A DNA stretch of 6,558 nt from Spirochaetaceae bacterium (GCA_016649775.1 JAENWY010000135.1:1-6558), one strand, 5' to 3'; shown: positions 1 through 5,713, numbered from the stretch's first letter. Translations and numbers: made by a program. Notes: generated by a model not told the origin, from the letters alone.

Positions 1-470
1 CGAATATAATCACCATAAATAGGATATTCAGTATAATCTAAGTATTCAATTTCACTGGTGAAAATTGCATCTGCACCTTTATCATATAACTGAGAAGAAT
101 TAGATATTCCATATCTTATTCCTTTAAGGTATTGGTCAGTTACTACAGGAGGTATAATATTAAATAAATTACTATTACTTAAGGATTTATAAACATTATT
201 AGTATAATAATCTGCTATATCACTAGGAATCATTCGACTATACCCGGAAATAATGTATTTATTATAATTGTCATAACTTAGATGAATACGACTATCGTAA
301 AAAACGGGAGCTGATACAACATTTGTAGTTGCTATTGCTAAATTCTTGTAATCTGATAAGTTAAACCTTGCTGGCTGCATGTAAGATACAGTTACAGTTG
401 TTGCACAAGATGTAATAAACATTGTGAATGCAATTATGCCTATAAATAAAAACAAACGATATTTTTTCAT
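1..470 (-). CDS. Lipoprotein resembling the CsgG/LpoB class, N-terminal part (cut by window edge)
   Basis: The reading frame opens at ATG 470-468 and stays open to the left edge, giving 156 residues with the C-terminus missing. An AGGGA Shine-Dalgarno (complement of 476-480) lies 5 bases before the start. The N-terminus is a lipoprotein signal: MKKYR, a hydrophobic stretch at residues 6-19, then the lipobox ITSC with the acylated Cys at residue 22. The mature part has a pattern I associate with CsgG/LpoB-type envelope lipoproteins: QPARFNL (residues 32-38), then strand-like KNLAIAT (42-48), a Leu-Ser-Asn-Ser-Asn-Leu-Phe segment (97-103, compare the usual 'L..sgrF.V'), and GADAIF followed by TSEIEYLDY (132-146, compare 'GADAvi.GeI'). 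Those proteins sit on the periplasmic face of an outer membrane and act in secretion or in activating peptidoglycan synthases. The lipoprotein call is firm. The family call is from motif resemblance only, and the specific role is unknown. The gene is divergent from the acidic-protein gene. Confidence 0.75.
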   Translation of the reverse strand, partial: MKKYRLFLFIGIIAFTMFITSCATTVTVSYMQPARFNLSDYKNLAIATTNVVSAPVFYDSRIHLSYDNYNKYIISGYSRMIPSDIADYYTNNVYKSLSNSNLFNIIPPVVTDQYLKGIRYGISNSSQLYDKGADAIFTSEIEYLDYTEYPIYGDYI

Positions 471-708
471 AATTTTCCCTTAAAATACTAAACATAATTT
501 AGTGGTTTCTTTTTAATAATATTATTTAATATAAAAAGTAATATTGCAAGTATAAAAGCAATAAATGAAAAAATTAACTATCTCCAAAAAGAATTCATTT
601 TTTTTTATAATTATGCAAAATTAATACTATAAAACTGCAAAAATAGAAAATTTAATATTTAATGTTAAAAATCAACCTATAAAGTCGAAGAAAATTGGTT
701 AAAAATAA
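471..708. other. AT-rich divergent intergenic spacer
   Basis: This stretch separates the minus-strand lipoprotein gene from the plus-strand acidic-protein gene. It should hold the lipoprotein promoter, but no convincing -35/-10 pair stands out: the best -10 candidates read TATGTT (complement of 491-496) and TATTTT closer to the start. A small imperfect dyad, ACTAAA/TTTAGT with a 5-base gap, lies at 487-503 in the same place. A 19-codon ATG frame at 565 has no ribosome binding site and is not called. Otherwise I see only homopolymeric A/T runs. Confidence 0.5.
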
Positions 709-737
709 TTGACTAGTAGGAAGTAAGACTTTAATAT
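709..737 (+). promoter_or_regulatory. Sigma-70-type promoter of the acidic-protein gene
   Basis: The -35 box TTGACT (709-714) and the -10 box TAATAT (732-737) are separated by exactly 17 bases. An overlapping TATAAT at 735-740 would need a 20-base spacer and is less likely. Transcription would begin near 744, leaving a leader of roughly 27 bases with the Shine-Dalgarno GAGAGGA at 759-765. Confidence 0.65.
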
Positions 738-770
738 AATTATAGTTCATAAAGAAGTGAGAGGACACAT

Positions 771-1163
771 ATGCCACATAAAAAATATGATGATGATTTA
801 GATCTTGAAGAAGAGCGTTATTTTAAGAATGACGATTATGAAGATGACCAAATTGAAGATTTTGATGAACTTCCTTTAGGTGATTTTGAAGATGACGAAA
901 TAGTAGATGATATTGATGATGATGAAGAATTACTCAGTGAAAACTATCTATTTGACGATGATGAATCTTACGAAGAAGCTATCAATGAGGAATTAGGAGA
1001 TAGTTCTCTCGAAAAAGATGTCGAATTTGATGATGGCGATGTGTTTGATGATGATGTTGAGTTTAGCGAAGAAGATGAGGATGATGATGAAGATGAGGAT
1101 GAAGACCTATCTTTTGAGGAAGAATTTTTTGACTTAATTGAGGACGATGAGGATGATTGGTAA
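771..1163 (+). CDS. Hyperacidic Asp/Glu-rich small protein, function unknown
   Basis: The 130-residue protein starts at ATG 771, five bases after a strong GAGAGGA Shine-Dalgarno. By hand count 71 of 130 residues (55%) are Asp or Glu, against four Lys and one Arg, so the predicted net charge is about -66. The few basic residues are mostly near the N-terminus (HKK at 3-5, R16, K19). There is no signal peptide, no membrane segment and no Cys. Aromatic and aliphatic residues (Phe, Tyr, Leu, Ile) are spaced regularly through the acidic chain, which is unlike pure low-complexity sequence, and it ends in Trp. The most extreme run is residues 100-112, all Asp/Glu. I do not recognise a family. It superficially resembles the acidic tail of Firmicute RNA polymerase delta, but the folded N-terminal domain of delta is absent. 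DNA mimicry, chaperoning of basic proteins and metal or cation binding are possible; none is shown. It appears to be a monocistronic gene with its own promoter. Confidence 0.8.
   Translation: MPHKKYDDDLDLEEERYFKNDDYEDDQIEDFDELPLGDFEDDEIVDDIDDDEELLSENYLFDDDESYEEAINEELGDSSLEKDVEFDDGDVFDDDVEFSEEDEDDDEDEDEDLSFEEEFFDLIEDDEDDW
1068..1106 (+). repeat. Low-complexity GAT/GAA/GAG codon run
   Basis: Thirteen consecutive Asp/Glu codons (residues 100-112 of the acidic protein) form an imperfect trinucleotide tract of GAA, GAT, GAG and GAC. Codons vary inside the run, so it is not a clean tandem repeat. Slippage in multiples of three would change protein length without breaking the frame. Confidence 0.6.
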
Positions 1164-1190
1164 ACCCATAACCTAACAATACTTATCTAT

Positions 1191-1217
1191 CAGGTGGGTG
1201 TAGCTTATGCCTACCTG
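1191..1217 (+). other. 11-bp hairpin downstream of the acidic-protein gene, no U-tract
   Basis: The arms CAGGTGGGTGT (1191-1201) and ATGCCTACCTG (1207-1217) pair over 11 bp, with three G-U wobbles and a five-base loop (AGCTT). It begins 27 bases after the stop codon at 1161-1163 and is the most GC-rich patch in an AT-rich stretch. The following bases (AATATCTCAC) are not a U-run on either strand, so it is not a standard intrinsic terminator. It may protect or define the 3' end of the acidic-protein mRNA, or belong to a small RNA. Confidence 0.55.
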
Positions 1218-1589
1218 AATATCTCACTTCAAATTAATTATCATAAAATTAATAACTACTATATTTATCATAAATATAATTACGCCCTTATCAAATAAAA
1301 AAGTTCAAAACCTTTATTCTCTTTACTTCTGTAATATAAAAAAGGGATTTTCCTAATAAATAATTTAAATACTGAATAAATTATTACAAATTAATTAACA
1401 AACTTCTACAAAATTTTTCAATCACCGTTGTAAAGAATATAGTTAATATCTCCTTATTTAAATTTTAAAAATATCTATACAATAAATAGAAATTACAACT
1501 AAAAAAACTACAAGTAAAATGATAATTCCACCTTATAAATAGGCTAATAAAAATTTACTTAAATAAATTTACTAAATTTGTATAATATA
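1218..1589. other. AT-rich gene-free stretch
   Basis: No reading frame longer than about 15-20 codons with a ribosome binding site was found on either strand. The stretch consists of A/T-rich sequence with many TTTA, TTAAT and AAATA words. A TATAAT word at 1581-1586 looks like a -10 box, but no good -35 lies 16-18 bases upstream. A tiny hairpin CAA/TTG sits near 1420-1432. I see no tRNA, riboswitch or T-box hallmark. Confidence 0.5.
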
Positions 1590-1673
1590 TGAATATATTT
1601 ACAAGTTTATGTATAAAATATTTACAAACTTAAGAACATATTGTATATTTAATAAAATATATGGGAGAAACAC
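1590..1673 (+). repeat. Duplicated promoter-leader segment, copy 1 (before binding protein 1)
   Basis: This 84-base segment aligns almost without gaps with 2769-2853, in front of the second binding-protein gene. Shared words in order are TGAATATA, TTAC, GTATA, ATTTACAAA, TATTGTATATT and GGGAGAA, followed by the start codon. The homology shows that the gene duplication carried its control region. A dyad GTA-N9-TAC keeps identical spacing in both copies (here 1611-1625). Confidence 0.7.
1621..1649 (+). promoter_or_regulatory. Sigma-70-type promoter of binding protein 1
   Basis: The -35 box TTTACA (1621-1626) and -10 box TATATT (1644-1649) have a 17-base spacer. The same two boxes with the same spacing occur before the second binding-protein gene. 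The predicted transcript starts near 1656, only about 18 bases before the start codon at 1674. The Shine-Dalgarno is GGGAG at 1663-1667. A dyad AAGTTT/AAACTT (1603-1608, 1626-1631) overlaps the -35 box. Confidence 0.65.
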
Positions 1674-2660
1674 ATGAAAAAGACTTTAATTACAATTTTA
1701 ACAGTACTAACATTAACAGCTTCAACTCTTATAGCAAATGGTACAAAAGAAAACACAAATCCAAATGCTTATAAAGTTGGAGTATCAAAATTATTACCAC
1801 ATCCTGCTTTAGATGCAGCAGAACAAGGAATGAAAGATTACCTTGAAACGACTAATTTAGATATTACATTTGATTTTCAAAATGCAAATGGTGATATTTC
1901 AACAGCAGCTTCAATTGCTTCTCAGTTAAAAGCTGAAAAAGTAGATGTAGCTGTAGGTATCGCAACTCCATCTGCTCAATCACTTGCAAATACTATGGGA
2001 GATACTCCAGTTGTTTTTACAGCTGTAACAGATCCTGTTAGTGCAGAATTAGTAGGACCATCAATTTGCGGTGTATCAGATGAAACACCAGTTAAATCAC
2101 AAATCGAATTATTAATAAAAATTACTGGTGCTAAATCTATTGGTAATATTTATACAAGTGGAGAAGCAAACGGAGTTATCTTAAATGAGATGGTTCAAGC
2201 AGCTTGTGAAGAACTTGGAATTAAATGTGTATCAGCAGCTGTATCAAATACTAGCGAAGTAAAAATGGCCGCTCAATCTATTATAAGTAGAATAGATGCA
2301 ATGTATATTGCACCTGATAATTCTGTTTATTCTGCTTTTAGCTCAGTATCTGATGTTTGTGCAGATAACAAAATTCCTCTTATGGGTTCAGATCCAACAG
2401 GAACAACTTCATTTGAATATCTAATTGCATGGGGCTTTAATTATTACAATATTGGTGTAGCAACTGGTAAATTGGTTGAACAATGCTTAACAGGAACTAT
2501 TCCTGGAGAATTAGGTACTGTATTATTAACAGATCCAAAAGATTTTGAACTTTGGGTTAACTTAGATAGTGCTAAGAAATTAGGCATTACAATTGACAAA
2601 AGTATTTTAGATAAAGCAACTTATATAGTGGAAAATGGTAACGCTGTTAAACAAAATTAA
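1674..2660 (+). CDS. ABC transporter substrate-binding protein 1 (ABC_sub_bind/COG2984, TrpX-like)
   Basis: This 328-residue periplasmic binding protein captures the ligand and delivers it to the permease/ATPase pair downstream. Residues 1-21 are a Sec signal peptide with likely cleavage at LIA|NG; there is no lipobox Cys, so the mature protein is probably soluble. The two-lobe type I binding fold is supported by family-typical blocks: VGVSKLLPHPALDA (residues 35-48), VAVGIATPSAQ (92-102), PVVFTAVTDP (112-121), IGNIYTSGEANG (145-156 region), SEVKMA (194-199), DAMYIAPDNSV (208-218), GSDP (238-241) and GFNYYNIG (254-261). Characterised or predicted relatives bind tryptophan or other aromatic amino acids (TrpX), but the ligand here is unproven. 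The start follows GGGAG by six bases. The gene has its own promoter and ends in a strong terminator, so it is a separate unit. It is about 70% identical (214 of 307 mature positions, counted by hand without gaps) to the next gene product. Confidence 0.9.
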   Translation: MKKTLITILTVLTLTASTLIANGTKENTNPNAYKVGVSKLLPHPALDAAEQGMKDYLETTNLDITFDFQNANGDISTAASIASQLKAEKVDVAVGIATPSAQSLANTMGDTPVVFTAVTDPVSAELVGPSICGVSDETPVKSQIELLIKITGAKSIGNIYTSGEANGVILNEMVQAACEELGIKCVSAAVSNTSEVKMAAQSIISRIDAMYIAPDNSVYSAFSSVSDVCADNKIPLMGSDPTGTTSFEYLIAWGFNYYNIGVATGKLVEQCLTGTIPGELGTVLLTDPKDFELWVNLDSAKKLGITIDKSILDKATYIVENGNAVKQN

Positions 2661-2684
2661 TATATATTAAATTGAAATAAATAA

Positions 2685-2712
2685 GGGAGGGGTATATCTC
2701 CTCCCATTTTTT
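2685..2712 (+). terminator. Intrinsic terminator after binding protein 1
   Basis: An 8-bp stem, GGGAGGGG pairing with CTCCTCCC (one G-U), encloses a five-base loop (TATAT) at 2685-2705 and is followed by a six-T run at 2707-2712. It lies 24 bases after the stop codon. This should end transcription of the first binding-protein gene before the second one. Confidence 0.85.
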
Positions 2713-2736
2713 ATTAGTAGTATATATAATAGCTCT

Positions 2737-2757
2737 TCAGTTATAAATCATAACTGA
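2737..2757. promoter_or_regulatory. Perfect 8-bp inverted repeat upstream of binding protein 2 promoter
   Basis: Arms TCAGTTAT (2737-2744) and ATAACTGA (2750-2757) flank a five-base centre AAATC. It is centred about 55 bases before the -35 box at 2800 and downstream of the terminator. No equivalent is visible before binding protein 1. It could be a regulator site specific to the second promoter, or a weak RNA hairpin; no T-run follows it. Confidence 0.4.
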
Positions 2758-2768
2758 TGTATAAATAA

Positions 2769-2853
2769 TGAATATAATTACGGCATTTTGTATACTTTAT
2801 TTACAAAAACCCATTCTTATTGTATATTAAACAAAAAATTAAGGGAGAAAAAG
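2769..2853 (+). repeat. Duplicated promoter-leader segment, copy 2 (before binding protein 2)
   Basis: This is the counterpart of 1590-1673. Both run from TGAATATA to the start codon with the promoter boxes and GGGAGAA Shine-Dalgarno in register. Here the shared dyad is a perfect 7-bp inverted repeat, TTTTGTA (2786-2792) and TACAAAA (2802-2808), overlapping the -35 box; in copy 1 it is degraded on the left arm. Confidence 0.7.
2800..2828 (+). promoter_or_regulatory. Sigma-70-type promoter of binding protein 2 and the transporter operon
   Basis: The -35 box TTTACA (2800-2805) and -10 box TATATT (2823-2828) have a 17-base spacer, identical in boxes and spacing to the promoter at 1621-1649. Transcription should start near 2835, so any start codon upstream of this point is not used. 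The Shine-Dalgarno GGGAG is at 2843-2847. Confidence 0.65.
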
Positions 2854-3843
2854 ATGAATTCTAAGAAAATATTTAAATCACTAGTTGCTCTAGCTTTAGC
2901 TTCAACTATGTTGTTTGCAAATGGAACAAAAGAAGAGAAAAAACCAAATTCTTACAAAGTCGGTGTTTCTAAACTATTACCTCATCCAGCTCTGGATGCA
3001 GTTGAAAAAGGTTTACAAGACTATCTTAATTCAACAGATTTAGAAATTACATATGATCTTCAAAATGCTAATGGTGATATTTCAACAGCAGCATCTATTG
3101 CTTCTCAATTAAAATCAGAAAAAGTTGATGTAGCTGTAGGAATTGCAACTCCATCTGCTCAAGCTCTAGGAAATATTATGAAAGATATACCTGTTGTTTT
3201 CTCAGCTGTTACAAACCCAGAAAGTGCAGGATTAACTGGAGAAAATTATGCAGGATTATCAGATATTACACCTGTAGAATCACAAATTAAACTATTAATT
3301 CAATTAACAGGGGCAACTTCCATTGGAAACATCTATACTAGTGGAGAAGCAAATGGTATTGAATTAAATAAAATGGTTCAAGAAGCCTGTGCTAAACTAG
3401 GTGTTGAATGTGTATCCGGTGCTGTTTCAAATTCAAGTGAAGTTAAAATGGCTACTCAATCAATAATAAGTAGAATAGATGCAATGTATATTGCACCTGA
3501 TAATTCAGTTGCTTCTGCTTTTAGTAGTGTATCAGATGTTTGTTATCAGTATAATGTACCTCTAATGGGTTCCGATCCATCAGCATCAAAAGGTTTTAAT
3601 TACCTTGTTTCATGGGGATTTAACTATTATAATATTGGTATTGCAACTGGTAAGGTTGTAGAGAGAATTTTAAAGGGAGAAATTCCTGGAGATATTGGAA
3701 CAGTTGTATTATCAGAGCCCGCAGATTTTGAACTCTGGATTAATGAAGATATGGCTACAAAATTAAACATCAATATTCCCCAAGAATTAAAAGACACTGC
3801 AACAGTTATTGTTAAAAATGGTGTTGAGAATAGTAAAATTTAA
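2854..3843 (+). CDS. ABC transporter substrate-binding protein 2 (paralogue of the preceding gene)
   Basis: I place the start at ATG 2854, giving 329 residues. The frame is open from an ATG at 2788, but those extra 22 codons contain the promoter, while 2854 follows GGGAG by six bases and begins a proper signal peptide (MNSKK, hydrophobic 6-20, cleavage at LFA|NG). The mature protein has the same length as its neighbour's (307 residues) and aligns without gaps. It keeps all family blocks: LLPHPALDA, VAVGIATPSAQ, PVVFSAVTNP, SIGNIYTSGEANG, DAMYIAPDNSV, GSDP and WGFNYYNIG. Divergence is concentrated after the AVTNP block (ESAGLTGENYAG against VSAELVGPSICG), after GSDP, and in the last 40 residues. 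It is a periplasmic ligand-capturing protein; like its twin it lacks a lipobox Cys. It lies 80 bases before the permease gene, which it probably heads as an operon. The substrate is inferred as an aromatic amino acid or similar small molecule. Confidence 0.9.
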   Translation: MNSKKIFKSLVALALASTMLFANGTKEEKKPNSYKVGVSKLLPHPALDAVEKGLQDYLNSTDLEITYDLQNANGDISTAASIASQLKSEKVDVAVGIATPSAQALGNIMKDIPVVFSAVTNPESAGLTGENYAGLSDITPVESQIKLLIQLTGATSIGNIYTSGEANGIELNKMVQEACAKLGVECVSGAVSNSSEVKMATQSIISRIDAMYIAPDNSVASAFSSVSDVCYQYNVPLMGSDPSASKGFNYLVSWGFNYYNIGIATGKVVERILKGEIPGDIGTVVLSEPADFELWINEDMATKLNINIPQELKDTATVIVKNGVENSKI

Positions 3844-3870
3844 TTTATTTAATTGTAAAAAATAATTAAT

Positions 3871-3902
3871 GGAAGGTTTATTTACTAGGCCTTCCTTATT
3901 TA
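3871..3902 (+). terminator. Weak hairpin terminator or attenuator between binding protein 2 and the permease
   Basis: The core arms GGAAGG (3871-3876) and CCTTCC (3890-3895) extend through T-G, T-G and T-A pairs to a 9-bp stem with a seven-base loop. The tail TTATTTAT is interrupted by A, so termination should be partial. The permease gene has no visible promoter of its own after this point, so readthrough is likely and would lower permease/ATPase levels relative to the binding protein. Confidence 0.6.
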
Positions 3903-3923
3903 TCATACTTAGGAGTTTTTTTA

Positions 3924-4859
3924 ATGCTAGAAGGTATTTTCGTAGACGGTTTAATATTCTCCATAATGGTAATTGGTATTATAATATCATTTAGGGTTAT
4001 GGACTTTGCCGATTTAACATGTGAGGGATCAGTTGCAGCCGGTGCTGCTATAGCTACAGTCCATATAGTAAATGGTGGTAGCATTATTGTTGCCCTATTA
4101 TTGGCTTTTCTTGTTGGTGCAATGGCTGGAACAGTTACTGCTATTATCCACAATAAGTTTAAAATTCCAGGGTTACTTGCAGGTATTTTAACAATGACAA
4201 TGCTTTATTCTATTAATCTTAGAATTATGGGGAACAGAGCTAATATTCCATTGTTAAAATCTGTAACTTTCTTTGATAAAGTTGAAAACTTTTTCCCTTT
4301 CTTACCCTCAAGTGTAGCCTCTCTAATTGGTATAATTTTAGTCGTCCTACTTATAAAAATACTTGTTGATATATTCTTTAGAACAGATCTTGGTCTTTCA
4401 CTTGGAGCACTTGGTGGAAATGAACAAATGGTTATTTCCCAAGGAATTAATCCTGAATACTTAAAGATTATGGGTATTAGTTTTTCTAATGGTCTTATTG
4501 CATTATCAGGTGGATTACTTGCTCAATATCAAGGATTTGCAGATGGTAACTTAGGCCAAGGAATGATTGTTCAAGGATTAGCAGGCATCATGATTGGTGA
4601 ATTCTTATTCTCAAGTAATAAAATTTCATTAATCACACTAAGAGCTATTTTAGGTGCTATTATTTATAAAGCGTTAATGTTCTTAGGACGTAAATATGGA
4701 TATCTCATTCACATTACACCAAACGACTTTAAATTATTAACAGGTATTCTAGTTATTATTTCATTATGGATTGCAAGTGGTAGATCAAAAGCTAGTGCAA
4801 GATCTGCTAAGAAAAATGCTATTCACCGATCACTAGAAAGAACAGGAGATATAAAATAA
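3924..4859 (+). CDS. ABC transporter permease (BPD_transp_2 type, COG4120)
   Basis: This 311-residue inner-membrane protein forms the translocation channel, probably as a homodimer. It has about eight hydrophobic segments by eye: roughly 8-23, 35-48, 53-75, 82-98, 126-150, 178-200, 210-228, 237-254 and 267-284, some of which may be re-entrant. Family-like features are the N-terminal FRVMDFADLTCEGS block (23-36), which matches the 'DLTVdGSf' region of this permease group, and a polar cytoplasmic loop around LGALGGNEQMVISQGIN that should contact the ATPase. The C-terminal tail after residue 285 is rich in Lys, Arg and Ser and is likely cytosolic. The start at 3924 is supported by AGGAG at 3911-3915. 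Its stop overlaps the ATPase start by one base (TAATG), indicating translational coupling. Transport direction is inward, as judged by the partner binding proteins; the substrate is unproven (TrpY-like position). Confidence 0.9.
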   Translation: MLEGIFVDGLIFSIMVIGIIISFRVMDFADLTCEGSVAAGAAIATVHIVNGGSIIVALLLAFLVGAMAGTVTAIIHNKFKIPGLLAGILTMTMLYSINLRIMGNRANIPLLKSVTFFDKVENFFPFLPSSVASLIGIILVVLLIKILVDIFFRTDLGLSLGALGGNEQMVISQGINPEYLKIMGISFSNGLIALSGGLLAQYQGFADGNLGQGMIVQGLAGIMIGEFLFSSNKISLITLRAILGAIIYKALMFLGRKYGYLIHITPNDFKLLTGILVIISLWIASGRSKASARSAKKNAIHRSLERTGDIK

Positions 4860-5647
4860 TGATTGAAATTAATAATTTAACTAAAGTTTTTTATCCTGGT
4901 ACTGTAAATGAAAAAGTTGCTCTTGAAAATATTAGTCTTAAAGTTGACGAAGGCGAAATTGTATGTGTTATTGGTTCTAATGGTTCGGGTAAATCTACAC
5001 TATTTAACTTAATTAGTGGTACGTATTCAGTTACTAATGGCCAGATTATCTTTAAAGATAAAGATGTTACAAAAATGCCTGAATATAGAAGAGCAAAATA
5101 TATTGGAAGAATTTTTCAAGACCCAACAAAAGGCACAGCTGCTAATATGACTATCGAAGATAATCTAATAACTGCGTCCTCAAAAGGATGGAAAAGCTTA
5201 AAAATAAGTTTAAATAATACAAGAAGAAAAGAATTTAGCAAATTACTTATTCCAATCGGTCTTCAAGATAGATTAAAAGATAATGTAGGGCTACTCTCAG
5301 GTGGACAAAGACAAGCGCTAACTCTATTGATGACAATTATGAGTAATCCAGAAGTTATTCTTCTTGATGAACATACCGCAGCACTTGATCCTCGTAATGC
5401 TGAAATTGTTATGGATTTAACTCTAAAATACATTGCTGAGAAGAATTTAACTGCAATGATGGTTACCCATAACATGAAATTTGCTATCGAATTCGGTACA
5501 AGATTAATTATGATGGATGAAGGAAAGATTATCTTTGATGTAAAAGGTGAAGATAAAAAAAATCTCACAGTTGATAAATTACTTGAGATTTTTAAAAACA
5601 TTAAAAATGAAGAATTTACTAATGATGAAGGTTTATTAAACGTATAG
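4859..5647 (+). CDS. ABC transporter ATP-binding protein (COG1101, TrpZ-like)
   Basis: This 262-residue ATPase powers the importer by ATP hydrolysis at the cytosolic face of the permease. All motifs are present and in order: aromatic Y12 as a candidate A-loop residue, Walker A GSNGSGKST (39-47), Q-loop Gln in IFQDP (Q87), ABC signature LSGGQ (146-150), Walker B VILLDE (166-171) with catalytic Glu171, D-loop ALDP (175-178) and switch His204 in MVTHN. Its length is normal for a stand-alone importer ATPase with no extra regulatory domain. The start overlaps the permease stop by one base, with AGGAG at 4844-4848 inside the permease gene. It is the last gene of the operon and is followed by a strong terminator. 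The ATPase assignment is certain; the subgroup rests on neighbours and on the MVTHNMKFAIEFGTRLIMMDEGKI ending, where typical relatives are similar. Confidence 0.95.
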   Translation: MIEINNLTKVFYPGTVNEKVALENISLKVDEGEIVCVIGSNGSGKSTLFNLISGTYSVTNGQIIFKDKDVTKMPEYRRAKYIGRIFQDPTKGTAANMTIEDNLITASSKGWKSLKISLNNTRRKEFSKLLIPIGLQDRLKDNVGLLSGGQRQALTLLMTIMSNPEVILLDEHTAALDPRNAEIVMDLTLKYIAEKNLTAMMVTHNMKFAIEFGTRLIMMDEGKIIFDVKGEDKKNLTVDKLLEIFKNIKNEEFTNDEGLLNV

Positions 5648-5677
5648 TTATTAGGTAAAAGCTTAAAAACACACTTT

Positions 5678-5713
5678 GAAGGAATGGAGCAATCCATTCC
5701 TTCTTTTATTTTT
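5678..5713 (+). terminator. Strong intrinsic terminator of the transporter operon
   Basis: An 11-bp perfect stem, GAAGGAATGGA (5678-5688) with TCCATTCCTTC (5693-5703), is capped by the stable tetraloop GCAA and followed by TTTTATTTTT (5704-5713). It lies 30 bases after the ATPase stop. On the other strand no T-run follows the hairpin, so it probably does not serve the convergent lipoprotein gene. Confidence 0.9.

Noticed and set aside
565..624. 19-codon frame beginning MKKLTISKK
   Set aside because: There is no Shine-Dalgarno, the frame is short, and it ends among A/T homopolymers; likely chance.
771..1163. RNA polymerase delta subunit (RpoE) as identity of the acidic protein
   Set aside because: Delta has a folded N-terminal domain of about 90 residues before its acidic tail. 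Here the acidic composition starts at residue 7, so only the tail-like character is shared.
1191..1217. Intrinsic terminator of the acidic-protein gene
   Set aside because: The stem is good but no U-run follows on either strand, so it was described as a hairpin of unknown role.
1581..1586. TATAAT as the -10 box for binding protein 1
   Set aside because: No acceptable -35 lies 16-18 bases upstream, whereas TTTACA-17-TATATT further down is well placed and repeated before the paralogue.
1218..1673. T-box, riboswitch or tRNA in the long spacer before the importer
   Set aside because: I found no T-box core sequence, no extended conserved structure and no cloverleaf; the sequence is uniformly AT-rich and the predicted transcript starts only about 18 bases before the gene.
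2788..2853. Upstream ATG that would extend binding protein 2 by 22 residues
   Set aside because: The added codons overlap the promoter boxes at 2800-2828, have no Shine-Dalgarno before them, and would bury the signal peptide behind a polar Tyr/Lys/Arg-rich leader. ATG 2854 has a good site and matches the start of the paralogue.
3896..4153. 85-codon minus-strand frame opposite the permease
   Set aside because: It is the antisense shadow of the permease coding sequence, with no ribosome binding site, no family features and a start inside the permease gene.
5263..5697. 144-codon minus-strand frame opposite the ATPase
   Set aside because: It runs antisense to a certain ABC ATPase, passes through the operon terminator hairpin, and its Ser/Ile/Phe-rich translation is typical of a shadow frame.
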